Assembly: GCF_002015115.1 (NCBI RefSeq)
Contig: NZ_MUYA01000004.1
Location: forward strand, 317,951 to 373,698
DNA: 55,748 nucleotides
DNA from: Haemophilus paracuniculus
Lineage (GTDB): Bacteria > Pseudomonadota > Gammaproteobacteria > Enterobacterales > Pasteurellaceae
Direction of reading: 5' to 3'
This document shows, one piece after another, positions 10,147 through 18,039 of the stretch; position 1 is the stretch's first letter, and each line of letters opens with the position of its first letter. The translations under genes were made by a program, and so were the position numbers. The notes under the pieces were generated by a model. That model did no database searches and was not told the origin of the DNA. It saw only the letters and a program-made list of their open reading frames with translations.

Positions 10147-11128
10147 ATTTACTGACCGCTTGTTGCCATTCGGCAAGCCATTTTTTGATTGTGGCTTGTT
10201 CCACTTGTGGGGCGTTGAGCGGTTTGAAATCGGGCATTTGGCTAAGGGCTTGGTCGATTTCGCCTTGAATCACAGGCTTCATAATATTTTTGGTAGCGAT
10301 GATTTTTTGCGATTCTGACTCAATCAAAAAACGCAAAAATTGGCGAGCGAGATCGGGCTGATTGCTAGTCGCCAAAATCCCTGCCACTTCAATTTGGGCG
10401 ATATGCCCCTCACTAAACGGGGCGGCGGTATATTTGTTCTCTTTTTCATACCATTGATGATAGAGGGGCGAAGTGGTGTAGCTCAACACCAAATCCGCCT
10501 CGCCTTTCAAAAATGCCCCGTAGGTTTCCGACCAGCCTTTGCCGACCGTTACCGTATGTTTGGCGAGGGTTTGCCACGCCCTTTGAGCTTGTTCGCCATA
10601 AATTTGATTAACCCAAAGCAACAAGCCACGCCCCACGGTGCTGGTGCGAGGATCTTGATAAATCACGCGTAAATCTTGCCATTCCACCAATTCTTGCAAA
10701 GATTTGGGTGGATTGGCTAATTTGGTTTGATCGTAAATAAACGCATATTCGCTAAAATCATAGGGATAAAAGGTTTTGCTTTGCCATTTTTGCGGCAAAT
10801 TCAGCGGATCAAGCGGTTGGTTATGCTCAATAAATAAGCCCGATTTTTCCGCCTCTGGCACGAGGAATTGATCGATGCCGAGCATCAAATCCGCCTTGCT
10901 TTTCTTGCCCTCTAACCGCAGACGGTTAAACATCGTAATACCGTCTTCAAACGGCACAAATTGCACTTTGCATTGACAGCGTTGCTCAAAGCGTTCCGCC
11001 AGCGGTTTCGCCGCCCCCCATTCATTCGCAAAAGAGTCGTAGGTGTAAACGGTCAAAGTCGGTTGCTGGGCAAAAAGTGGCAAAGCAAAAACAAGGCTTG
11101 CCAGCCCCAATAGTTTGGTAAGTTTCAT
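10145..11128 (-). CDS. thiB: Thiamine ABC transporter substrate-binding protein
   Basis: The 327-residue periplasmic protein has a signal peptide (MKLTKLLGLASLVFALPLFA) and is of the ThiB/TbpA type (LTVYTYDSFANEWGA after the signal, then a region like GIDQFL and GRGLLLWVNQIYG). It binds thiamine, thiamine phosphate and TPP for import. A TPP riboswitch precedes it, which strongly supports the function. In H. influenzae and E. coli the gene is followed by thiP and thiQ; here the next gene is convergent sixA, so the permease and ATPase genes must be elsewhere or lost. Confidence 0.92.
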   Translation of the reverse strand: MKLTKLLGLASLVFALPLFAQQPTLTVYTYDSFANEWGAAKPLAERFEQRCQCKVQFVPFEDGITMFNRLRLEGKKSKADLMLGIDQFLVPEAEKSGLFIEHNQPLDPLNLPQKWQSKTFYPYDFSEYAFIYDQTKLANPPKSLQELVEWQDLRVIYQDPRTSTVGRGLLLWVNQIYGEQAQRAWQTLAKHTVTVGKGWSETYGAFLKGEADLVLSYTTSPLYHQWYEKENKYTAAPFSEGHIAQIEVAGILATSNQPDLARQFLRFLIESESQKIIATKNIMKPVIQGEIDQALSQMPDFKPLNAPQVEQATIKKWLAEWQQAVSK

Positions 11129-11179
11129 TTGATGTTCCTTCTAAACGTGAAAATAGAAGGATTTAAGTCTGAAAGGCAG

Positions 11180-11258
11180 TCTCAAATCCCTACGCTGATA
11201 TTACTCAGATCAGGTTCTATGGGTATTTCTCAGCAAAACGCACCCCAATGAGAACGGG
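11180..11258 (-). promoter_or_regulatory. TPP riboswitch upstream of thiB
   Basis: Read on the minus strand, the conserved THI-element blocks appear in order: GGGGTGC, GCTGAGA, TACCC, AACCTGATCTG, GTAAT, and GCGTAGGGA, enclosed by a P1 stem TCTCA/TGAGA. It should lower thiB expression when thiamine pyrophosphate is plentiful, probably by hiding the ribosome binding site, as no strong terminator lies between it and thiB. Confidence 0.95.
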
Positions 11259-11261
11259 CGT

Positions 11262-11289
11262 ATTGTAACGAAATGGTTAATTTATTCAA
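11262..11289 (-). promoter_or_regulatory. thiB promoter
   Basis: On the minus strand, -35 TTGAAT and -10 TACAAT (complement of 11262-11267) separated by 16 bases, immediately upstream of the riboswitch. Confidence 0.6.
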
Positions 11290-11303
11290 CAAAGCGGCGG
11301 CGG

Positions 11304-11378
11304 TTTTTTCTGTGGCGGTTTTTTCTGTGGCGTTTTTTTCTACGGTGTTTTTTTCTACGGTGTTTTTTTCTACGGCTC
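11304..11378. repeat. 15-bp tandem repeat, five units
   Basis: Five head-to-tail units: TTTTTTCTGTGGCGG, TTTTTTCTGTGGCGT, two of TTTTTTCTACGGTGT, and TTTTTTCTACGGCTC. They lie between the thiB promoter and the tRNA-Ile promoter. Two sequence types in blocks suggest recent unit duplication. Confidence 0.9.
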
Positions 11379-11390
11379 TTTTCCACAAGC

Positions 11391-11419
11391 TAGACGATCC
11401 CGATTTTTTTCTTTATAAT
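11391..11419 (+). promoter_or_regulatory. Promoter of tRNA-Ile2
   Basis: -35-like TAGACG (11391-11396), 17-base spacer, perfect -10 TATAAT (11414-11419), followed by a G/C-rich CCGCAC, as expected for a stable-RNA promoter. Confidence 0.7.
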
Positions 11420-11436
11420 CCGCACACTTTTCCTAT

Positions 11437-11512
11437 CCCCCCATAGCTCAGTGGTTAGAGCAGGCGACTCATAATCGCTTGGTCGCTGGTTCAAGTCCGG
11501 CTGGGGGGACCA
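11437..11512 (+). tRNA. ileX: tRNA-Ile2, anticodon CAU (lysidine-modified)
   Basis: A 76-base tRNA with acceptor CCCCCCA/TGGGGGG, encoded CCA, and anticodon CAT at 11470-11472. The body (AGCTCAGTGGTTAGAGCAGG and the CTCATAA loop with arm GCGA/TCGC) follows E. coli ileX/ileY rather than elongator or initiator tRNA-Met, so it should read AUA after TilS modification. Confidence 0.9.
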
Positions 11513-11639
11513 TTCAAAACCTTTATTTTTCAATAAGTTACAAGAAAAATAAAGCGTCCTAAATTTTCCCTGAAATCAAAAGTGTGCCGAAAATGTGCCT
11601 GATTGCTTAACTATCCATTCCTTTTCAATAGAAAATTGT

Positions 11640-11668
11640 TTGACTTCTGTAAATGAGATTATGATAAT
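11640..11668 (+). promoter_or_regulatory. Promoter of the small membrane protein gene
   Basis: -35 TTGACT (11640-11645), exactly 17 bases, -10 GATAAT (11663-11668), 21 bases before the ATG. Confidence 0.65.
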
Positions 11669-11689
11669 TCATTAAAAGTGGGGGGTATT

Positions 11690-11911
11690 ATGATAAATGT
11701 ATTTGAGACCGTTTTTTTAGATTTTTTTATTGGTATCTTAATTATTGCGTTACTGATACTCTCTATATTATGGGTGTGGTTTTTACCTATTGCGTTTCTT
11801 ATCTTTATACTTATAGTAATTGTTGAAAACATAAGAATAAATAAAAGAATGAAAAAGATTGAAGAAAAAGCAAAAAAAGCATCGGAAGTAAAATATATTA
11901 TTATTAAATAA
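11690..11911 (+). CDS. Small hypothetical membrane protein (73 aa)
   Basis: Not a family I recognise. The 73-residue protein has a long hydrophobic stretch over residues 8-45 that could form two closely spaced membrane helices, then a basic, lysine-rich cytoplasmic tail with coiled-coil character (KRMKKIEEKAKKA). The gene has its own promoter, a G-rich stretch 5 bases before ATG 11690, and a terminator. Its composition is far more A/T-rich than the neighbours, and it lies 178 bp after a tRNA gene, both consistent with acquisition by transfer. Function unknown. Confidence 0.65.
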   Translation: MINVFETVFLDFFIGILIIALLILSILWVWFLPIAFLIFILIVIVENIRINKRMKKIEEKAKKASEVKYIIIK

Positions 11912-11921
11912 AATTTCACAT

Positions 11922-11953
11922 AAGCCTTTGATCTTTTCAAAGGCTTTTCTTTA
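11922..11953 (+). terminator. Terminator after the small membrane protein
   Basis: Stem AAGCCTTTG/CAAAGGCTT with loop atcttttc-like sequence, followed by a T-rich tail. Confidence 0.75.
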
Positions 11954-12042
11954 TCTATCCATACTGCTATGAAATTAACCCTCTTTTTAGTAGTGGTATT
12001 ACCTCTTGTTTGTACAAAAAATCATTAAATCCTTTTAAAAAT

Positions 12043-12058
12043 TTTGACCTACCTCACA
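12043..12058 (+). promoter_or_regulatory. Candidate CRP site upstream of pgtP
   Basis: TTTGA-CCTACC-TCACA differs from the CRP consensus TGTGA-N6-TCACA at one core base and is flanked by A/T. A promoter with -35 TTGCTG (12073-12078) and -10 TATCAT (12098-12103) would put the site near -60, a class I position. Confidence 0.5.
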
Positions 12059-12139
12059 AATTGACAAAAATCTTGCTGATTCCTTGCTAAAAATCGTTAT
12101 CATAGCCGTTCACAATAACAATTTAAAAAAGGGGCTTTT

Positions 12140-13495
12140 ATGTTTTCATTTTTACAATCTAAGGCGGGAACGCCGGTGCCTGAAAGCGAAATTCGGGCGA
12201 GATATAACCGCTTGCGTTGGCACGCGTTGTTCGGGATTTTTATCGGCTATGCGGCGTATTACATTTTGCGGAATAATTTCCTGCTTTCATCGCCCGATTT
12301 AATCAGCGATTTCGGCTTTACCAAAAAGGATATCGGCTTTATTTCTGGCACGATGTTGATTGTGTATGGCATCAGCAAGGGCGTGATGTCGGCGTTGGCG
12401 GATAAATCCAACCCGAAACATTTTATGATTTTCGGCTTAGTAATGTCGGCGTTAGTCAATTTGATGATGGGCTTCACCGCTTCTTTCTGGATTTTCCTCT
12501 TCCTCTGCATTATGAACGGGATTTTCCAAGGAATGGGGGCTGGTCCTGCCTATGTGGTGTTGGCGAGCTGGTTTCCACGTAAAACCCGTGGTGTAACCAC
12601 CGCAGCGTTCAACATTTCGCACAATGTGGGCGGTGGTTTGGTTGCACCGATTGCAGGGGCGAGCTTGGCGTGGTTGGGGCAGGAACAGTGGCAAACCGCT
12701 CACTTTATCGTGCCAACCGCGATTGCGGCGATTGTGGCATTGATTTTCTACATTTTCGGGGCGGGTCGAACCTATAACGAGGGATTGCCGCCGATGAATC
12801 AAATTCTGCAAAATGAATCGGAAGAGCTGATCGTAACCAAACAAGAGAATGTGGATTTAACCACTTGGCAGATTTTCACCCAATATATCGCCAAAGATAT
12901 TAACGTGTGGTTTGTGTCCTTTATTGATGTGTTTACCTATATGATCCGCTTTGGGGTGCTAACGTGGTTGCCACTCTATCTGCTTGAAACCAAAGGCTTT
13001 TCCAAAGGGCAGATGTCCGCTGCCTTTGCGATTTTTGAGTGGGCGGCGATTCCTTCCACCCTATTCGCAGGTTGGATCACCGACACCTATTTCAAAGGCA
13101 AACGGATGCCGTTAGCGATGATTACCCTCGCAGGCGTAGGCTTGGCGATGTTCGCTTACTGGGGCGGACAAGATTTGCTGACCGTAACCATCGGGGCAGG
13201 GATTATCGGTTGTTTAATTTATGTACCGATGTTCCTTTCATCATTACAAACCATTGAGCTTGTACCGTCATTCGCCGCAGGTTCAGCAACGGGCTTGCGT
13301 GGCTTGTTGAGCTATGTTCTCGGCAGTTTCTCAGGCACAGCGTTATTCGGTATCTTAGCCGAAAAATTCGGTTGGGACGCAGGTTTCTACTTGCTCTTAT
13401 TTGCAGTCGTAGCTTGTATCTTCTGCTGTTATATGACCCACCGTGGCGTAATGAAAATTGAAAGAGAAAAATTAGCAAGAGAATCAGCTAATTAA
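12140..13495 (+). CDS. pgtP: Phosphoglycerate/organophosphate:phosphate antiporter PgtP
   Basis: The 451-residue major facilitator protein belongs to the organophosphate:phosphate antiporter family with about 12 membrane helices. Several stretches match Salmonella PgtP better than GlpT or UhpT: AFNISHNVGGGLVAPI, WAAIPSTLFAGWITD, KGKRMPLAM, ATGLRGLLSYVLG and the C-terminal CCYMTHRG. PgtP takes up 2- and 3-phosphoglycerate and phosphoenolpyruvate. In Salmonella it is induced through the sensor set PgtABC; no such genes are next to it. A candidate CRP site lies upstream and a strong terminator downstream. Confidence 0.85.
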   Translation: MFSFLQSKAGTPVPESEIRARYNRLRWHALFGIFIGYAAYYILRNNFLLSSPDLISDFGFTKKDIGFISGTMLIVYGISKGVMSALADKSNPKHFMIFGLVMSALVNLMMGFTASFWIFLFLCIMNGIFQGMGAGPAYVVLASWFPRKTRGVTTAAFNISHNVGGGLVAPIAGASLAWLGQEQWQTAHFIVPTAIAAIVALIFYIFGAGRTYNEGLPPMNQILQNESEELIVTKQENVDLTTWQIFTQYIAKDINVWFVSFIDVFTYMIRFGVLTWLPLYLLETKGFSKGQMSAAFAIFEWAAIPSTLFAGWITDTYFKGKRMPLAMITLAGVGLAMFAYWGGQDLLTVTIGAGIIGCLIYVPMFLSSLQTIELVPSFAAGSATGLRGLLSYVLGSFSGTALFGILAEKFGWDAGFYLLLFAVVACIFCCYMTHRGVMKIEREKLARESAN

Positions 13496-13506
13496 CGGAA
13501 ACAAAT

Positions 13507-13540
13507 AAAAAGGGCGTGAATTTCACGCCCTTTTTTATTT
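13507..13540 (+). terminator. pgtP terminator
   Basis: Stem AAAGGGCGTG/CACGCCCTTT (13509-13533) followed by T residues. Confidence 0.9.
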
Positions 13541-13624
13541 AATGTAAGGGATAAGGTTTTTTTGAGTAATTTTCTTTACAATAAATACATTCAAAATTTC
13601 TAAAAATCCCACCGCTTGTAATCG

Positions 13625-14440
13625 CTAAATAATCCCAAAAACCGCTCGGATATAGCTCGCCACCGATTCGTGATGATTGTGTCCGATCACTTCATTGTGC
13701 GGTAATGCCTGTTTTAAACGAGGATCGGCGTTTCGCATAATGCAGCCTTTGCCGACTTGAGAAAGCATTTCCACATCGTTCATTCCGTCCCCGAATGCCA
13801 AGCAATCGGCGAGGGTGTAGCCGCGTAATTTGACCACTTCGGCAAGGGTGTTTGCCTTGCAGACCTTGGCGTTCATCACTTCTAAACATTGCGGGGTGGA
13901 ATAGGTGAGTTGCAGTTGATCGCCGTAGGTTTGGCGGATCTGCTGTTCGATCTCAACCAGATCCTGCGGGGTTTTGGCAATGTAGAACACTTTTTCCGTG
14001 CGTTCGCCGTGCTGTTGGGCGAAATCCACCACTTGATAGCTGTAACCTGAATCTTGATGAAAGGCTTTGAGTTGCGGCACATCAACATTGATAAACCAGT
14101 CGTCCCCTTGATAGCTGTTCAAGCAGACAGCGGTCGGATTGAAAGGAATTTTAAATAACTCTCGTACAATGGCTTCGGGAATGTAATTGGTGGAAAGCAG
14201 TTCGCCCGAGAGAAAATTCGCCCTCGCCCCATTTGAAGTGATAAGCATCGCCTGTTCGAGTTTGATTTTTCGCACGAGGTGCTTCACATCGGGCAGGTTT
14301 CGCCCCGTGGCGAGAAAAATATCCACCCCTTTGGCGGCTAATTTTTCGAGGGTGTCAATCGTAAAATCGCCAATTTTATGCTGGGCGTTGAGTAAAGTGC
14401 CGTCAAGATCAGACACAATCGCACGAAATGGTAAATTCAT
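13625..14440 (-). CDS. yigL: HAD-family Cof-type phosphatase YigL
   Basis: The 271-residue cytosolic phosphatase has HAD motif I SDLDGTLL (about residues 10-17), MLITSNGAR near 80, and motif IV AFGDGMNDVEML near 218, with the large C2 cap of the Cof family. The order and wording of conserved blocks, including CLEVMNAKVCKANTL, match YigL, an enteric phosphatase of sugar phosphates and pyridoxal phosphate. It stands alone, divergent from the leucine region. Substrate assignment is by similarity only. Confidence 0.82.
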   Translation of the reverse strand: MNLPFRAIVSDLDGTLLNAQHKIGDFTIDTLEKLAAKGVDIFLATGRNLPDVKHLVRKIKLEQAMLITSNGARANFLSGELLSTNYIPEAIVRELFKIPFNPTAVCLNSYQGDDWFINVDVPQLKAFHQDSGYSYQVVDFAQQHGERTEKVFYIAKTPQDLVEIEQQIRQTYGDQLQLTYSTPQCLEVMNAKVCKANTLAEVVKLRGYTLADCLAFGDGMNDVEMLSQVGKGCIMRNADPRLKQALPHNEVIGHNHHESVASYIRAVFGII

Positions 14441-14691
14441 AGAAAATCCTTGCTAGAAAAGTGGGTTTTAAAGGTATCAAATTTGGGGCTGAACATCAAA
14501 GGAAACGGCATTTTTTTATAGAATTTGTAAAAAATTGGTTAAAATTTGGTAAAATGAAAGAAAAGTGTAAAGAATTGTTATTCCTTTAATCTCTGTTTTT
14601 TTATCGTGTAAGTTTTTTATACGGCAAATTTATATCCTTTAAAAATTGCACTTGTCAGTTTTTTATACTTTTTTAATAAGCTAAATTCTCA

Positions 14692-14707
14692 ACGTAAACG
14701 TTTGCGA
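14692..14707. promoter_or_regulatory. LacI/PurR-family operator-like palindrome
   Basis: ACGTAAACGTTTGCGA fits the PurR-type pattern (A-N-G-C-A-A-N-C-G-N-T-T-N-C) with few differences and is a near-perfect palindrome about CG. It lies 16 bases upstream of the leucine promoter -35. Which regulator binds is unknown. Confidence 0.5.
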
Positions 14708-14722
14708 AAGTGAAATGTGCTA

Positions 14723-14750
14723 TTGACAATACTTCATTTGAAGTTAAGAT
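14723..14750 (+). promoter_or_regulatory. leuA promoter
   Basis: Consensus -35 TTGACA (14723-14728), 16 bases, -10 TAAGAT (14745-14750); the transcript would start near 14757, just before the leader peptide. Confidence 0.7.
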
Positions 14751-14798
14751 AACGCCCACTTTACACATAACAATGCAAACATAAACACACACAACACA

Positions 14799-14855
14799 AT
14801 GGAAAAACTCTCTTCGCTTCGACTGTTACGCTTATCGCCCCCGTTGCGAGCATAG
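14799..14855 (+). CDS. leuL: leu operon leader peptide
   Basis: An 18-residue frame, MEKLSSLRLLRLSPPLRA, with six leucine codons of five kinds (CTC, CTT, CTG, TTA twice, TTG), placed between a consensus promoter and a terminator upstream of leuA. This is the layout of a translational attenuator: ribosome stalling at leucine codons when charged tRNA-Leu is scarce should prevent the downstream terminator. No strong ribosome binding site is visible before the ATG, which sits in a C/A repeat. Confidence 0.85.
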   Translation: MEKLSSLRLLRLSPPLRA

Positions 14856-14887
14856 TTTCATCGTATTGAAGAAAGTTCACTATCCAC

Positions 14888-14920
14888 TTTGCCCGCACGC
14901 TTACCTTGCGGGCTTTTTTT
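14888..14920 (+). terminator. Leucine attenuator terminator
   Basis: GCCCGCA...TTGCGGGC stem (14891-14913) followed by seven T, 35 bases after the leader peptide stop and 60 bases before leuA. Confidence 0.87.
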
Positions 14921-14982
14921 ATTCTGCGAAAACGCCGATAATAGCGGTCGGTTTTGCCCAATTTTTTCAATGAGGATTTATT

Positions 14983-16524
14983 ATGAGCAACATCATTATT
15001 TTTGATACCACTTTGCGTGATGGCGAACAGTCGTTGAAAGCCAGCCTAACGGTAAAAGAGAAATTGCAAATCGCCCTTGCCCTTGAACGTTTGGGGGTGG
15101 ACGTAATGGAAGTGGGCTTTCCTGTTTCATCGGCGGGGGATTTTGAGTCGGTGCAAACCATTGCTCGCCACGTTAAAAATAGCCGTGTGTGTGCCTTATC
15201 ACGTGCGGTAGATAAAGATATTGATGTGGCGGCGGAAGCCTTGAAAGTGGCGGAAGCCTTCCGTATTCACACGTTCATTGCGACTTCGGCATTGCACGTT
15301 GAGGCAAAACTTCGCCGCACCTTTGATGATGTGGTGGAAATGGCGATCAATGCGGTGAAACGTGCCAGACGCTACACCGATGATGTGGAATTTTCTTGCG
15401 AGGACGCAGGGCGTACGGGGGTAGATAATATCTGCCGTATCGTGGAAGCGGCGATCAACGCAGGGGCGACCACCGTGAACATTCCTGACACCGTGGGCTA
15501 CTGCTTGCCGAGTCAATATGGCGACATCATTGCCAACGTGATGAACCGTGTGCCGAACATTGATAAAGCGGTGGTTTCGGTGCATTGCCACAACGATTTG
15601 GGAATGGCGACCGCCAACTCGCTCACGGCGATCCAAAACGGGGCGAGACAGATTGAATGTACCATTAACGGCATCGGCGAGCGTGCAGGCAACACCGCCC
15701 TTGAAGAAGTGGTAATGGCGATCAAAACTCGCCAAGATCTGTTCGGGATTGACACTCGCATTAACACCCAAGAGATCCACCGTGTCAGCCAAATGGTCAG
15801 CCAACTTTGTAATATGCCGATCCAGCCAAATAAAGCGATTGTCGGCTCAAATGCGTTCGCTCACTCGTCTGGTATCCACCAAGATGGAATGGTCAAAAAC
15901 AAAAATACCTACGAGATTATGTCGCCAGAAACCATTGGCTTGAAGAAAGAGAAACTCAACTTAACCGCCCGTTCTGGTCGTGCCGCTGTGAAAAATCATA
16001 TGGAAGAAATGGGCTATCAAGAGTGCGATTACGATCTCGACAAACTTTATGATGCCTTCCTCAAACTTGCCGACAAAAAAGGGCAAGTGTTTGATTACGA
16101 CCTCGAAGCCCTCGCCTTTATTGATATGCAGCAGGGCGATGAAGATCGCTTAACCCTTGATGTGATTACTTCGCAAACAATGAGCCATTTGCCCGCTTCG
16201 GCGTTCGTGCAAGTGGAATTAGACGGCGAGAAACTGAGCCAAGTATCGAGTGGCGGTAACGGACCTGTCGATGCGGTGTTTAATGCGATTTTGAGCATCA
16301 CGGGCTTAGATCTCACAATGTCTTACTACAACCTGACCGCCAAAGGCGAAGGGGCGGAAGCCTTGGGGCAAGTGGATATTGTGGTGGAATATGAAGGCAG
16401 ACGCTTCCACGGTGTCGGCTTGGCGACCGATATTGTCGAATCTTCGGCGAGAGCCTTAATCCACGCGATTAACGCCATTTACCGCTCGCAAAAAGTAGCG
16501 GTGTTGAAAGCGAATAAGCAATAA
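14983..16524 (+). CDS. leuA: 2-isopropylmalate synthase
   Basis: The 513-residue enzyme condenses acetyl-CoA with 2-oxoisovalerate in the first committed step of leucine synthesis. The catalytic barrel starts at [10 protein letters not shown] (residues 7-16) and carries the metal-binding HCHNDLG; the C-terminal about 130 residues form the LeuA allosteric domain that binds leucine. GAGGA precedes ATG 14983. leuB, leuC and leuD do not follow: the next gene is rpoE, so leuA is a single-gene unit under its own attenuator. Confidence 0.96.
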   Translation: MSNIIIFDTTLRDGEQSLKASLTVKEKLQIALALERLGVDVMEVGFPVSSAGDFESVQTIARHVKNSRVCALSRAVDKDIDVAAEALKVAEAFRIHTFIATSALHVEAKLRRTFDDVVEMAINAVKRARRYTDDVEFSCEDAGRTGVDNICRIVEAAINAGATTVNIPDTVGYCLPSQYGDIIANVMNRVPNIDKAVVSVHCHNDLGMATANSLTAIQNGARQIECTINGIGERAGNTALEEVVMAIKTRQDLFGIDTRINTQEIHRVSQMVSQLCNMPIQPNKAIVGSNAFAHSSGIHQDGMVKNKNTYEIMSPETIGLKKEKLNLTARSGRAAVKNHMEEMGYQECDYDLDKLYDAFLKLADKKGQVFDYDLEALAFIDMQQGDEDRLTLDVITSQTMSHLPASAFVQVELDGEKLSQVSSGGNGPVDAVFNAILSITGLDLTMSYYNLTAKGEGAEALGQVDIVVEYEGRRFHGVGLATDIVESSARALIHAINAIYRSQKVAVLKANKQ

Positions 16525-16540
16525 GCCCATTTTGCCCTTG

Positions 16541-16596
16541 CAAGCGGTGAGATTGTGCCAATTTTCCCGAAAAATTTGGTACAATCCCACCGCTTG
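16541..16596 (+). terminator. Inverted uptake-signal hairpin after leuA
   Basis: An uptake signal (CAAGCGGT) and its complement (ACCGCTTG) end a long stem whose inner arms are GATTGTGCCAA and TTGGTACAATC. It lies between leuA and rpoE and is likely to end the leuA transcript, though no T run follows at once. Confidence 0.7.
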
Positions 16597-16628
16597 TTGT
16601 TTCAAGTAAAAAATTTTTAAAAAAGGTT

Positions 16629-16656
16629 GAACTTTTTTTTTGAGGCAGCACACTAA
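16629..16656 (+). promoter_or_regulatory. Candidate sigma-E-dependent promoter of rpoE
   Basis: GAACTT (16629-16634), 16 bases, then CACTAA (16651-16656), similar to the sigma-E pattern GAACTT-N16-TCTAA. Autoregulation of rpoE is usual in gammaproteobacteria. The spacer includes much of a nine-T run. Confidence 0.4.
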
Positions 16657-16704
16657 TCGGGTGTGCGATAGAAATGGACAAAATATCTAGGAGTTCGCAG
16701 TTTA

Positions 16705-17277
16705 ATGAGTGAACAAATCACCGATCAAGAATTAGTCGAAAAAGCACAAAAAGGTGATAAAAAAGCGTTTAATTTATTAGTCGTACGTTATCAAAACCGC
16801 GTAGCAGGTTTATTAACTCGCTATGTCGCAAGAGATGATATTCCAGACATTGTGCAAGAATCTTTCATTAAAGCCTACCGTTCATTGGATTCTTTCCGTG
16901 GCGACAGTGCGTTCTACACTTGGCTTTATCGAATTGCGGTCAATACCGCCAAAAATCATTTAACCTCTTTGGGCAGACGCCCGCCAAAAGAAGATATTTT
17001 AGCCGAAGATGCTGAAAGCTATGATGTTGGCACGCAACTCAGAGAGGCAGATACCCCAGAAAATCTGATGTTATCTGATGAATTAAAACGTGTTGTTTTT
17101 GAAACTATCGAAAACTTACCCGAAGAACTTAAAACCGCCATTACCCTACGAGAATTAGAAGGTTTAAGTTACGAAGAAATTGCAGAAGTGATGCAATGCC
17201 CAGTCGGCACAGTTCGCTCTCGCATTTTCCGAGCAAGGGAAGCCATTGATGCCAAAATCAACCCCCTAATTTCATAA
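16705..17277 (+). CDS. rpoE: RNA polymerase sigma-E factor
   Basis: The 190-residue ECF sigma factor directs transcription in response to damage to outer membrane protein assembly. Region 2 spans about residues 10-95 (DIVQESFIKAYRSLDSFRGD, FYTWLYRIAVNTAKNHL) and region 4 about 130-185 (LEGLSYEEIAEVMQCPVGTV). AGGAG precedes ATG 16705. The anti-sigma gene rseA follows after 32 bp. Confidence 0.95.
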   Translation: MSEQITDQELVEKAQKGDKKAFNLLVVRYQNRVAGLLTRYVARDDIPDIVQESFIKAYRSLDSFRGDSAFYTWLYRIAVNTAKNHLTSLGRRPPKEDILAEDAESYDVGTQLREADTPENLMLSDELKRVVFETIENLPEELKTAITLRELEGLSYEEIAEVMQCPVGTVRSRIFRAREAIDAKINPLIS

Positions 17278-17309
17278 AAAACCGACTTAAAGAACACTTT
17301 GGAGTTATT

Positions 17310-17897
17310 ATGCAACAACGAGAAATCCTTTCTGCTTATATGGATGGGCATATTGAGGAAAGCCATTTCGCCGACACCTTAACCAACAGCCCTGAATTAC
17401 AGCAAAAATGGGCAAATTACCACGCAATCCGTAGTGTGATGCAAGGCGAAGAAATCCTACTCGGTAGCGATTTTAGTGCGAAAATGGCGGATTTGATCGA
17501 AAACGAAGAAATCGAAAAACAACCACAAGGCATTATGCTCAAACTAAAACGTTGGGGTACGCCGTTAATGCAAGCAGGGATCGCCGCTTCCGTTTGTTTG
17601 GTTGCCGTTTTCGGTTTCAATATGGTAAACAGCAACAATGAAGTGGCACAGAACGAGCCAGTGTTGCAAACCTTGCCATTCAGCAACTCGGTGCAAGCGG
17701 TGAGTTATAACGCCCCAGCCCAACAGCAACCAACGGCAGAGCGTTTGGAAAATCAGCAACGTTTAATCAACTCTTTGTTACAAAATCACGAGCTACAACG
17801 CCGTATCAACAATAACGTAACATTGAGCGATGAACAAAAAGCAAAATCACAAACATCATCAAACCAAGCTCAACCAACTCAAACGCAACCAAAATAA
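17310..17897 (+). CDS. rseA: Anti-sigma-E factor RseA
   Basis: The 195-residue protein has a cytoplasmic N-terminal anti-sigma domain (YMDGHIEESHFADTL, LQQKWANYHAIRSVMQGE), one membrane helix at about residues 88-106, and a glutamine-rich periplasmic part. It holds sigma-E at the membrane until DegS and RseP cleave it. In H. influenzae and E. coli rseB follows; here a terminator and ubiK follow, so rseB is not in this operon. GGAG lies before the ATG. Confidence 0.88.
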   Translation: MQQREILSAYMDGHIEESHFADTLTNSPELQQKWANYHAIRSVMQGEEILLGSDFSAKMADLIENEEIEKQPQGIMLKLKRWGTPLMQAGIAASVCLVAVFGFNMVNSNNEVAQNEPVLQTLPFSNSVQAVSYNAPAQQQPTAERLENQQRLINSLLQNHELQRRINNNVTLSDEQKAKSQTSSNQAQPTQTQPK

Positions 17898-17908
17898 TGT
17901 TGCCAACA

Positions 17909-17950
17909 GGAACGCTAACCTTAGCCACCGCTAACGTTAGCGTTCTTTTT
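17909..17950 (+). terminator. rpoE-rseA terminator
   Basis: Arms AACGCTAAC and GTTAGCGTT with an inner AGCCACCGCT-like region, followed by TTTTTT. It ends the operon where rseB would be expected. Confidence 0.85.
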
Positions 17951-18039
17951 TGATCTAAATTCAAATCTTTCCATTCTTGCCCTTTTGCTTTACGGCAAAA
18001 TTGCCTAAAATTACCGTTCTTTTCAGTCGGAGAAAAATT

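Noticed and set aside
11437..11512. Reading the CAT-anticodon tRNA as tRNA-Met
   Set aside because: The arms and variable region follow tRNA-Ile2 (ileX/ileY), not elongator or initiator tRNA-Met.
11575..11610. Integrase remnant after tRNA-Ile2 suggested by repeated GTGCC words
   Set aside because: No integrase frame or duplicated tRNA end is visible in the window.
12140..13495. GlpT or UhpT as identity of the organophosphate transporter
   Set aside because: Several internal blocks and the C-terminus match PgtP better, though all belong to one family.
15199..15804. Long antisense open frame within leuA
   Set aside because: No start signals or recognisable domain; it exists because of the codon pattern of leuA.
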